Origin: Candidatus Poribacteria bacterium
Lineage (GTDB): Bacteria; Poribacteria; WGA-4E; WGA-3G
Assembly (NCBI GenBank): GCA_022825665.1
Contig: JAJDWI010000050.1
Location: 1 to 63,100 of the forward strand
Direction: 5' to 3'
DNA length: 63,100 nt
The notes under the pieces were generated by a model that saw only the letters and a program-made list of their open reading frames with translations, did not search any database and was not told the origin of the DNA. Positions 43,725 to 52,072 of this stretch are shown here, in pieces (the stretch's first letter is position 1; the number at the start of each line of letters is the position of its first letter). The translations under genes were made by a program, and so were the position numbers.

Positions 43725-44438
43725 TTGAAAAATAGATTAATAGTTGCTTTAGATACGGACGATGGTGAAGAGATTGACTGGTTATCCGGGACTCTTATGG
43801 ATATGGTGTCATGGTTTAAGATAGGTTTTCAAGCATTCAGTGCGCTTGGTATGGAAGCATTTCCATGGTTCACGCAAAACCGGTATAATGTTTTTGTTGA
43901 CCTAAAATTTCACGACATCCCTAACACAGTAGCGCGCGATGTGGGTACGATGACAAAACACGGAGCAAATATGATTAACATGCATGCATCTGGTGGTTTT
44001 GAAATGATGCAGGCAGCCAGATTCAGCGCAGATGATGCCGCATACAAAGCAAGAATACCTAATCCTATCCTACTCGGGGTAACAATTCTTACAAGCATGG
44101 ATGAGACAGGATTTAAGTCAAACTTCGCATCGGAACGACAACTTACAGAACAAGTTGTATATCTCGCGAAACAAGCAAAAGATGCGGGTCTGAACGGTGT
44201 TGTTGCATCCCCGTTGGAAATAGAACCGATCCGTAAAGCATGTGGTGATAACTTTCTGATAGTCACACCAGGGATCCGTCCCAAATGGGCAGACCCAGGA
44301 GACCAACGTCGTATTACCACACCAGCAGAAGCAATAAATCGTGGCGCAGATTTCATCGTTGTGGGTAGACCAATCATTGAAGCAGACGACCCATTAGAGG
44401 CTGCAGGAAAAATATTAGATGAAATGAGAGGAATGTAA
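43725..44438 (+). CDS. pyrF: Orotidine 5'-phosphate decarboxylase
   Basis: The protein has 237 residues from TTG at 43725, where AGGTGA lies 5 nt upstream; a GTG at 43716 is the alternative. It converts OMP to UMP. The catalytic network is FVDLKFHDIPNTV (D-x-K-x-x-D), the opening strand LIVALDT, the phosphate loop TPGIRPKWADPGDQRR, and GADFIVVGRPI. It is a compact TIM barrel of normal length. The sulfatase-like gene starts 4 nt after its stop. Confidence 0.94.
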   Translation: MKNRLIVALDTDDGEEIDWLSGTLMDMVSWFKIGFQAFSALGMEAFPWFTQNRYNVFVDLKFHDIPNTVARDVGTMTKHGANMINMHASGGFEMMQAARFSADDAAYKARIPNPILLGVTILTSMDETGFKSNFASERQLTEQVVYLAKQAKDAGLNGVVASPLEIEPIRKACGDNFLIVTPGIRPKWADPGDQRRITTPAEAINRGADFIVVGRPIIEADDPLEAAGKILDEMRGM

Positions 44439-44442
44439 CACT

Positions 44443-45879
44443 ATGAATATTGTTTGTATCTGTTTAGACACATTTAGAGCGGACATCATTGGGGAAGGTA
44501 GGAAGTTCAGTCACGTGCAAACGCCTAATCTGGATGCATTTGCATCGGAAAGCGTGCGTTTTACCAATGCTTTTGGTGAGGGACAACCGACACTTCAGAT
44601 TCGACGTGGAAACTTCACGGGTATGCGTAGTTTCCCATGGAAATATAACTTTGATAGACGCGGACATTGGCATCACGCACCCGGATGGCATAAGATACCA
44701 CCAGAGCAAGATACTATTGCCGAAGTACTACTGGAACGTGGTTATCTGACTGCTCTCATTGCGGATACATATCACATGTTCAAACCGACAATGAATTTCT
44801 CACGTGGATTCGCACACTTCGATTTTATCCGTGGACAAGAATCAGATAACTGGCATAGTGGAGATCCCAGATTAATTGAAGATTTACTCCGTAAACATGT
44901 CCGTGAACCTATCAATTGGCAACGGCATGCTGGACTTGTGAACTATTTGTTATCTCAACGTCACCGAAAATCCGATGATGACTATAGTTGTGCTCGCGTC
45001 TTCCGTGCTGCGTCTGATTGGCTCGAAGATAATCATACCGTCGGTCCATTCTTCTTATGGGTGGATAGTTTCGATCCCCATGAACCTTGGGATCCACCTA
45101 AATCTTACGCTGATATTTATATGCCAGACTATTCAGGAAAAGACTTCATTACACCAGGTAGTGCTAACGAAGGTGGAGGACCCTCTGACGAGGAACGCGA
45201 CCGAATTGAAGCACTCTATCTTGGAGAAGTCACTTTCGTTGATAAATGGGTCGGTGCCGTATTGGATAAAATTGATGCCCTAAACATTCGCGATGAAACA
45301 ATTGTAGTTGTCATGTCAGACCACGGTACGCAGCTTCGTGATCACGGAAGTTTTGGAAAAGGTGCCAACAAACTACACCCGTTCAATACGCAACTGAACT
45401 TGATGATACGTCATCCTAATGGACCCCACGATAAAGACATTTCAGCATTTGTACAGAACCACGATCTGATGCCGACACTACTAAACCTTATTGATATTCC
45501 ATGTGGTTGGACTGATGGTGAGGATATGTGGCAACTTGTTTCTCAGAAAAAAGCATATCTCCGCGAACGGATTATCAATGGATGGGCAAGTTTTACAACC
45601 GGTAATGCAGTTGGACGCGTGAGTGTGCGCGACTATCATTGGAATTTCTGCACATCTGTTGGGTATAAGGATGAAAAAGGTGATCAACTTTTTGATGTAC
45701 GGAACGATCCAGAAGAAAAGAAAAACGTCGCGAGTGATCATCCAGAAGTTGTAGCAGAACGACGACGAGATGTTGAGGCGTTGATAGGACAACCGTTGCC
45801 GGGACATTTCATAGAGGTATGCGATCCCGGGAATGCCCCTATGCGGGTTTGGCTACAGAAAAAGTTAGCGGAGATGTAA
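44443..45879 (+). CDS. Sulfatase-like hydrolase (alkaline phosphatase superfamily) without CxPxR
   Basis: The protein has 478 residues. Metal ligands are D9 and D14-region (CLDTFRAD) and the late VVMSDHGTQLRDHG. Where sulfatases have the C/S-x-P-x-R nucleophile site, this protein has GEGQPTLQIRRGNFTG (about 45-60), with P49-T50 and R54 but no Cys or Ser in register, so formylglycine cannot form there. Thr50 might be the nucleophile, as in phosphatase-type members. No signal peptide is seen, so it appears cytoplasmic. Substrate unknown: it could be a phosphoester or a sulfate ester. It lies 4 nt behind pyrF. Confidence 0.85.
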   Translation: MNIVCICLDTFRADIIGEGRKFSHVQTPNLDAFASESVRFTNAFGEGQPTLQIRRGNFTGMRSFPWKYNFDRRGHWHHAPGWHKIPPEQDTIAEVLLERGYLTALIADTYHMFKPTMNFSRGFAHFDFIRGQESDNWHSGDPRLIEDLLRKHVREPINWQRHAGLVNYLLSQRHRKSDDDYSCARVFRAASDWLEDNHTVGPFFLWVDSFDPHEPWDPPKSYADIYMPDYSGKDFITPGSANEGGGPSDEERDRIEALYLGEVTFVDKWVGAVLDKIDALNIRDETIVVVMSDHGTQLRDHGSFGKGANKLHPFNTQLNLMIRHPNGPHDKDISAFVQNHDLMPTLLNLIDIPCGWTDGEDMWQLVSQKKAYLRERIINGWASFTTGNAVGRVSVRDYHWNFCTSVGYKDEKGDQLFDVRNDPEEKKNVASDHPEVVAERRRDVEALIGQPLPGHFIEVCDPGNAPMRVWLQKKLAEM

Positions 45880-45958
45880 AAAATTGATAGTAGTGCTGCG
45901 ATTACAAATTCTACAAAAGACTCAAAAGACAAGAAAAAGTATTGATTTATAATTTCAC

Positions 45959-47926
45959 TTACTTGTATATTTTTTCTAAATCCCAGATATGAATTGAACC
46001 ATCATAACCTCCACTAACAAGTGTCTTGCGATCAGGTGAAAATGCAAACTTTGTTTGCCTAACTATATCACCTATAGGTAATTCGCGGACTAACGTTCTT
46101 GAATCCACATCGTAAATGCAAATTATGCCTCCATGATATCCATATACAGTTTTTCCATCAGATGAGAATTCCAAAGCATCTGGAATACCTCCTCTATCTA
46201 TAAAGTTCTCTATGTGTTTGTGCGTGTCTGTATCCCATATTTGCATTGTGCCATCCAGATGAACAGTAATGAGTATACGACTATCTGGTGAAAATGCAAA
46301 CCTTCCAACACCACGTTTTTGATCAATTGTCAGCAATGTGTTTTTCATTGTACTAAGATTCCATAAGTAGGCTGTCCCATCTGTACTACCGCTTGCAAAC
46401 TTTTTGCCATCCGATGAAAATGCTATATCCTTGACATCCTTAGTATGTCCATTAAGTTCAGTATATAATCGACGATTCGGGACATCCCATAGTCTGAGTT
46501 TGCCTTTCCAATGACCACTCGCGACAAATTTATCATCTTGAGAGAAAGCCAATGCAACAACAAAATTACCATCTTTTTTCATGGGTTCGTAGAAGCTCTG
46601 TTCTTCAATATCCCATAGTCTGACTTCACCCCAACAGCCAGTTGCGATAAGCTTTCCATCATTCGAGAAATCTGCTGCAAAAACGTACCACGGTTGTTTT
46701 GTATGTACGAGTTGTTCGGTATTCTTTTCTAAATTCCACATCCTTAGTATCCCGTCAGATGAAATAGAATAGAGCATTTTCTCATCATCAAGCAACTTTA
46801 ATGCCTGGACTGAACCTGTATGTCCATGTATAGTTAACTTTTCTTTTCCAGTATCAACATTCCAAACTTTTAGTGTTCCATCATCACAACCACTCGCAAG
46901 GAACTTACTATCTGCAGTGAAGTCTAAACCTTTAATAGGTAGTGTATGTCCTGTCAGAATAAGGTCGATCTGTTTATTATCATTTTTCTCTTTTTTGTCT
47001 CCAGTAAAAGAACGTAAAACACCGGGTAACGTAAGTTTCTTGTCACCGTCGTCTATTACTTGATTGGATAAGTCAAAATCCCATAAAATGATTTTACCTC
47101 CAGTATCACCACTGGCGAATGTTTTTCCATCTGGTGAAAAGGTAATGTCTTCTACATTGCGAGTATGTCCTTTGAATTCAGCTACTTCTTTTCCGGTCTC
47201 AATGTCCCATGAGCGAAGCGTCGTCTGTCCACCGACAAGTGTTTTGCTATCTGTTGAAAACGCTAAAGACCAGACAGTAGTATTTTCGAGTGTTTGATGA
47301 AGTTCTCCAGTGAAGGCATCCCAAATTAATACCTTTCCACTCTCAGCACTTGAAACATAATGTGCATCTGGAGAAAGTGCTAACCCATTATGAAGAGAAT
47401 CTTGTGGACCAATAAAGTGATGAATCTCTTGTCCTGAAGCAACTTCCCACATGTGGTATTCAACTTGGCGAAACCAACTGACTGATGTTAGCATCATGCC
47501 ATTCGGTGAAAAAACTAAATCTTTTACTCTGCCTACATTTTGTTTCAAGATAGAGATACGTTCACCGGTTGTCGTATCCCATAGTTCAATTGCACCACCG
47601 AGCACCCAATTCCCTACTGCAATGGTTCTATTATCTGGAGAGAAGGCAATTGTGTTTGCTGTACGCGTCCCGCGTGGTGTTGTTACTTTTATGAGGGAAA
47701 TTTCATCACCGGTATGAGCATCATATATCCAAACTCCTAAGTCAGTTGCAACTGCCAACTGGGATCCATTCGGTGAAAATTTAACATCATTTATCTCTCC
47801 TTTTCCAAGACGGATCTTAGCACCTTCGGGTAAGTGCCAATTTGTGTAGTCCTGTGCAAACACGATTGACAAAAGCAAATTCTGTATTAACAAAAATAAT
47901 GTAATGAACAACAATCTTACTCTCAA
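45959..47926 (-). CDS. Secreted WD40-repeat protein
   Basis: The protein has 655 residues from TTG at 47926, where AAGGAG lies 6 nt upstream; an earlier in-frame TTG (47941) overlaps that site. The signal peptide ends VFA-QD. The rest is at least twelve WD40 repeats such as GHTLPIKGLDFTADSKFLAS followed by GCDDGTLKVWNVDTG, enough for two seven-bladed propellers. No catalytic domain is seen. It is probably a periplasmic or surface scaffold. The gene is related in style to the WD40-protease at 49495 and likely shares an envelope role with it. Upstream lie the nested MITE elements. Confidence 0.88.
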   Translation of the reverse strand: MRVRLLFITLFLLIQNLLLSIVFAQDYTNWHLPEGAKIRLGKGEINDVKFSPNGSQLAVATDLGVWIYDAHTGDEISLIKVTTPRGTRTANTIAFSPDNRTIAVGNWVLGGAIELWDTTTGERISILKQNVGRVKDLVFSPNGMMLTSVSWFRQVEYHMWEVASGQEIHHFIGPQDSLHNGLALSPDAHYVSSAESGKVLIWDAFTGELHQTLENTTVWSLAFSTDSKTLVGGQTTLRSWDIETGKEVAEFKGHTRNVEDITFSPDGKTFASGDTGGKIILWDFDLSNQVIDDGDKKLTLPGVLRSFTGDKKEKNDNKQIDLILTGHTLPIKGLDFTADSKFLASGCDDGTLKVWNVDTGKEKLTIHGHTGSVQALKLLDDEKMLYSISSDGILRMWNLEKNTEQLVHTKQPWYVFAADFSNDGKLIATGCWGEVRLWDIEEQSFYEPMKKDGNFVVALAFSQDDKFVASGHWKGKLRLWDVPNRRLYTELNGHTKDVKDIAFSSDGKKFASGSTDGTAYLWNLSTMKNTLLTIDQKRGVGRFAFSPDSRILITVHLDGTMQIWDTDTHKHIENFIDRGGIPDALEFSSDGKTVYGYHGGIICIYDVDSRTLVRELPIGDIVRQTKFAFSPDRKTLVSGGYDGSIHIWDLEKIYK

Positions 47927-47978
47927 TTTATTCTCCTTCAATAGTTTATAGTAAAATTCGTAATTACTTGGACACTTT

Positions 47979-48004
47979 GGTAGGTTCGGTTTCCTAACCG
48001 AACC
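47979..48004. repeat. Hairpin repeat resembling the MITE centre
   Basis: GGTAGGTTCGGTTTCCTAAC, then CGAACC. It is the same form as the central hairpin of the MITE family with C/G changes that keep the stem paired (GGTTCGGTT with AACCGAACC). It lies just left of the nested elements. Confidence 0.7.
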
Positions 48005-48011
48005 TGTGTAA

Positions 48012-48273
48012 GAGTGCGGTTAGATGAAGATTAATTTATTCTTTCGGTAATTTTAATTTTCCAATACCTGTAGGCGCGCTTTGATGAAGATTAATTTATT
48101 CTTTCGGTAATTTTATACATTCCCAATCTCGGTAGGTGCGGTTTCCTAACCGCACCGGACTTTGATGTAATATTACCGAATCTATTTTTTAATCTTCATG
48201 TAAGCGCGCTGGAAGAGGCTATAATATCAAATTACCGAATTTATTTCTTAATCTTCATGAAACCGCACCTACC
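48012..48273. repeat. MITE-like palindromic element, outer copy (E1), split by an inner copy
   Basis: The left arm GTGCGGTTAGATGAAGATTA...CGGTAATTTTA (about 48014-48056) pairs with the right arm ATTACCGAATT...TTAATCTTCATGAAACCGCAC (about 48230-48268). A full second element (48071-48210) sits between the arms. Both arms end in GTGCGGTT or its complement instead of GCGCGC, so the outer element is a distinct subtype. Confidence 0.75.
48071..48210. repeat. MITE-like palindromic element, inner copy (E2, complete)
   Basis: TAGGCGCGCTTTGATGAAG to ATCTTCATGTAAGCGCGCT, with the central perfect hairpin GGTGCGGTTTCCTAACCGCACC-type (9-bp stem). It is nearly identical to copy D (9636-9777), differing mainly in CTTTCGG versus AATTTGG in the left arm. 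Its position inside the outer element shows that the family moves or is copied. Confidence 0.87.
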
Positions 48274-48323
48274 AGGGAGTGTGAATATGTTTTTGGATTT
48301 CACTATAATGTTGATTTAGTCCT

Positions 48324-48521
48324 ATGAATGTAGAGTATTTTCCCAATCCCAGAGAAGAATTGTACAATCGTTATTTCCACTTGCTTTTTGTAAATTTACC
48401 TAAACATCATATAAGACAACATCTCAAAGATAACAACATTGTAAGTCTATTCAAGAGTATATCAGATAATCAAATTCTGAACAAGGTGGCTAAGACTTTA
48501 TACCATCACCTAAGGATATAA
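48324..48521 (+). other. Short ORF in frame with the reductase gene; possible relic
   Basis: A 65-codon frame (start NVEYFPNPREELYNRYFHLL) ends at a TAA. After that stop the same frame stays open (KDFTPEKTFDIDSGFKYNI...) right into the reductase at 48630. There is no ribosome-binding site at 48324. It could be a decayed small gene; I recognise no family. The reductase itself is complete without it. Confidence 0.25.
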
Positions 48522-48629
48522 AGAGATAAGGACTTTACACCAGAAAAAACATTTGATATAGATTCTGGTTTTAAGTATAATATATGGAAGGTTAGCGAAC
48601 CTACAATTTCTATTTTTAAGGAAGAGATT

Positions 48630-49400
48630 ATGCAAAGAAAAAGCTCCAGATCGCGATATTGTATTGGTGAACTCATAGAACGTGAAGATTTTTCTGAAGA
48701 TTTAGCTGCTTTTAAATTCAGTGTGGATCGAGAACTCCCTTTTATCCCTGGTCAATATGCCACTATTGGTTTTGAAGTGAATGAAAAGATTGTTCAACGA
48801 CCCTATTCTATTGTTTCATCTCCACATGAATCATTCATGGAAGTATTCGTTGAATTAGTTCCTGAAGGTGCTACGACACCACTCTTTTGGGAACTGAAAC
48901 TTGGGGATACTGTTTTTATCAGAGACAGACTTGTTGGCAAATTTGTTATGGACACTGAGAGTGGAATGACACGACATATCATGGCAGGTACTGTCACTGG
49001 AGCTGCACCATATATTAGCATTGCTCGCACATTGAAAATTGAACAAGAACAGGGCAAGCCAAGTCCACACAAGATTATCGCAATTGTTGGTGCGAGTCGT
49101 TCATGGGAACTTGGATATTACATGGATGAACTCAACGAATTGGCTGCACAAGAGGAGTGGTTTACCTTTGTTCCGACGGTGAGTCGTCCGTGGGAAGATA
49201 CGGAATGGCAAGGTGAAAGTGGTCGTGCCGAAGATGTCATTCGGAAATATGGTGATCAGTTGGGATTTGACCATACGAACTCTGTGGTGTATGCATGCGG
49301 ACATCCTCAGATGATTGAGAATTCCAAAGCGATCTGGGCTCGTGCACGCTTCCCTGAAGAACGGATTAAAGAGGAGAAATTCTTTGTGATTAAGGAGTAG
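48630..49400 (+). CDS. fpr: Ferredoxin/flavodoxin-NADP reductase family protein
   Basis: The protein has 256 residues, the size of bacterial Fpr-type reductases. FAD-binding RPYS is at 57-60 (VQRPYSIVSSP). The NADP part has GTVTGAAPYISIARTL, VGASRSWELGYYMDEL and the VYACGHPQMIE segment. It passes electrons between NADPH and ferredoxin or flavodoxin through FAD. AAGGAAGAG lies upstream of the ATG. It stands alone on the plus strand between WD40 genes on the minus strand. The exact symbol is inferred from family resemblance. Confidence 0.87.
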   Translation: MQRKSSRSRYCIGELIEREDFSEDLAAFKFSVDRELPFIPGQYATIGFEVNEKIVQRPYSIVSSPHESFMEVFVELVPEGATTPLFWELKLGDTVFIRDRLVGKFVMDTESGMTRHIMAGTVTGAAPYISIARTLKIEQEQGKPSPHKIIAIVGASRSWELGYYMDELNELAAQEEWFTFVPTVSRPWEDTEWQGESGRAEDVIRKYGDQLGFDHTNSVVYACGHPQMIENSKAIWARARFPEERIKEEKFFVIKE

Positions 49401-49440
49401 TCCGGAAAGTTAGAAAATACGGTTTTATTTATAAATTATT

Positions 49441-49475
49441 GCGGCATTGTTTAGGCAACATACCTTCTATGCCGC
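49441..49475. terminator. Possible bidirectional terminator hairpin
   Basis: A 7-bp stem (GCGGCAT 49441-49447 with ATGCCGC 49469-49475) and a 21-nt loop, located between two convergent genes. T-rich sequence flanks it on both sides. The long loop makes it only moderately convincing. Confidence 0.35.
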
Positions 49476-49494
49476 TTATTTGCTTTAATTGCGA

Positions 49495-51951
49495 TTATTT
49501 TGCTTTTTCAAGTAGTGCCTTGAGATAATTTGAAGGTATTGCAAAATTCAGATTCTGTGCATTTCTCCCTATGCGTGTTAAAGTTGCTACACCTATTACT
49601 TCACCCTTATTACTTAGCACTGCCCCTCCGCTACTACCTGGTGAAATTGGGGCATCGATTTGTATCATTATAACTTTTCCGACAGGACGAATAGCACTTA
49701 CAATACCTTTAGAAAATGTGCCTTCTAGTTTTTCAGGGTTTCCTATTACAAAAATAGTTTCTCCAATTTGAACATTGTCGCTGTCCGCTAAAGGTAAAAC
49801 AGGTGAAACAATATTTGACAGCTTAAGTATTGCTAAATCATGTCTTTGATCTGTTAAAATAATTTCCTCAATAGGTTGCCAATTATCTTTACCAATCTGT
49901 CTAGCAAGAACTGAGGTTGAACCTTCAATAACATGATAATTGGTTGCGATTTTATCAGGACTTATGAAAAATCCACTTCCATGACCAATTATATCACCGT
50001 TAGCATTATGCCTTTGAAGATAAACTGTAGACGCTAAAGCTTTTCGAGCAATCTCTTGCGCACTCTGTTCTTGCTGATTATCGCTTTCTGCTTTAGGTGT
50101 TTTCTTAGGAATTATAGCTCTTCCTGAGTTTTTATCATGTTCTTCCACATTATTGAGTATCTCCTGCAAATCCCATAGTAGAATTGTGCCATCTTCACTT
50201 CCACTTACAAGAGTTAAGTTATCTTTTGAAAATATAATTGAAGTAATTTTCTTAGTATGTTGAGTAAGTATTGACTTTTTTTCTTTTTCAAAAAAATCAA
50301 AGAGATTTATTTGCCCAAACATATCTCCTACAGCAAGTATACCAATATTTTGAGAATATGCTAAAGCGGTAACTCCACTAAAGGCACCTATAAAGCCATC
50401 TTCTACCTCACTTCCAGTAAGCGTATTCCAAAATCGGATAGTTCCATCCTCTTCACCACTGAATAGACGTGTACTGTCAACAACAAATGTCAATGCAGTA
50501 ATGGTACTATTTGCTCCTCTTAATATTTTTAATTCTCGTGCTGTTTGAATATTCATTAAATGTATTTTACCATCTGCACCACCTGAGGCCAATATTGTGT
50601 TGGCTGGGGAAATTGCCGTTGCTGTAATTCCGTGGTGATTTCCATTAAATACAGTTTGTACACTATTGTCATTGTCGGGATTGTTATTAAGTATTTTTAA
50701 TACGTTGGAAAGGAAAATATTTCCATCTACTGATCCACCACTTGCAATCCTTTCACCATCATTAGAAAAAGCAACAGCTTGTGTTAATTCAATATGATCT
50801 CTAAGTATTGAAAGTTCACTGCTTGTTCCAGCATCCCAAATTCTGAGTTTGCCATCTAAACCTGTACCACATGCCCGGATACGATTGTCATTAGTGTACA
50901 CCAATGCTTTTATACCGCCAGTGTGTCCTGATATTACATATCGTTCCCTTTTACCGAGGGTGTCCCACATAAAGACAGTACCATCAGGACTACCACTAAC
51001 AATAGAACTCCCATCAGGAGAATAATCAATTTCATATACAGAATCATTGTGACCTTGCAGGCTATACATTTCAGTTACACTATCTGCATCCCAAACCCTA
51101 ATCAATTTATCATCACTTCCAGTAGCAAAGGTTTTTCCATCAGGAGAGTATTGCACAGCGTATACTGTTTCTCTTTGTTGTACTGGTGCATTTATGATTC
51201 CTCCTTCTCCGACCAAACTCCATAATATAGCAGTCCGATCAAGACTTACGCTGATTAGTTTGGTTCTATTGGGTGAGAAACGCAATTCCTGAACAGAGTC
51301 TTTGTGCTGATTAAAGTTAAATATAATTTCTCCTGTTCCAGCATCCCATACTTTTATGACTCCATCGTCGCTTCCTCCTGCTAACATTTTGTTATCTGAT
51401 GAGAATTCTATTGTTCTGACAACATCATTGTAAGGAAGAATTGCAGTTAGTTTCTTTTTATTATCAGTAGTGTGAGTGTTCCAAAGACGAATAGAATTAT
51501 CTGCACTTGCACTAGCAACCATGCTTCCTCTTAGATCATGAGAAAATGTTACATCGTGGATCACACCTTTATGTCCCCTGAAAACATTTCTATCGCCATT
51601 TTGGTTTGTGTTCTTAGGATTCCATAATCTGATAGTATGATCATCATGTGCTGCGGCAAGAATTTTACCGTCATTAGAGTAGGAAATAGCATAGGCACCA
51701 CCCATAAATCCTTGTATTTTATTAACAACATTTTGTGTATGACTATCGTATATCCATACACCAATAGTCGTAGCAACAGCAAATGTTTCTCCATCTGGTG
51801 AAAATTCTATGTCTCTAATCCAACCCTTACCTAATCTGTTGATAACAAATTTTTCAGATAGATGTTGCATATTATCTTGAGCGAAAAGAAATGTTGAAAG
51901 CAAGAGTACTTGTATTAATATTGTTGAGATAATTATTGATATTTTTTTCAT
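49495..51951 (-). CDS. Secreted WD40-repeat protein fused to a C-terminal trypsin-like protease
   Basis: The protein has 818 residues. The signal peptide ends FLFA-QD. Residues about 30-600 are 13 or 14 WD40 repeats (for example GHNDSVYEIDYSPDGSSIVS, then GSPDGTVFMWD), enough for two propellers. After a charged linker (about 605-640) comes an S1C-type protease with H673 (ATNYHVIEG), D705 (HDLAILKL) and S774 (PGSSGGAVL). No PDZ domain is present. The propellers probably select substrates or partners in the periplasm. This domain order is the reverse of the protease-TPR protein at 4511. AGGAAA precedes the ATG. Two TPR membrane protein genes lie upstream. Confidence 0.9.
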   Translation of the reverse strand: MKKISIIISTILIQVLLLSTFLFAQDNMQHLSEKFVINRLGKGWIRDIEFSPDGETFAVATTIGVWIYDSHTQNVVNKIQGFMGGAYAISYSNDGKILAAAHDDHTIRLWNPKNTNQNGDRNVFRGHKGVIHDVTFSHDLRGSMVASASADNSIRLWNTHTTDNKKKLTAILPYNDVVRTIEFSSDNKMLAGGSDDGVIKVWDAGTGEIIFNFNQHKDSVQELRFSPNRTKLISVSLDRTAILWSLVGEGGIINAPVQQRETVYAVQYSPDGKTFATGSDDKLIRVWDADSVTEMYSLQGHNDSVYEIDYSPDGSSIVSGSPDGTVFMWDTLGKRERYVISGHTGGIKALVYTNDNRIRACGTGLDGKLRIWDAGTSSELSILRDHIELTQAVAFSNDGERIASGGSVDGNIFLSNVLKILNNNPDNDNSVQTVFNGNHHGITATAISPANTILASGGADGKIHLMNIQTARELKILRGANSTITALTFVVDSTRLFSGEEDGTIRFWNTLTGSEVEDGFIGAFSGVTALAYSQNIGILAVGDMFGQINLFDFFEKEKKSILTQHTKKITSIIFSKDNLTLVSGSEDGTILLWDLQEILNNVEEHDKNSGRAIIPKKTPKAESDNQQEQSAQEIARKALASTVYLQRHNANGDIIGHGSGFFISPDKIATNYHVIEGSTSVLARQIGKDNWQPIEEIILTDQRHDLAILKLSNIVSPVLPLADSDNVQIGETIFVIGNPEKLEGTFSKGIVSAIRPVGKVIMIQIDAPISPGSSGGAVLSNKGEVIGVATLTRIGRNAQNLNFAIPSNYLKALLEKAK

Positions 51952-52072
51952 AACACATTTTCCTCAATAGTATAGTAAATGTTAATAAGACCTATGTTTT
52001 AAAGTAAAATTATAAATGGTATCAACTGATAATATAACACAATAGATCTGATGTCAATTTTATAAAAAAATA

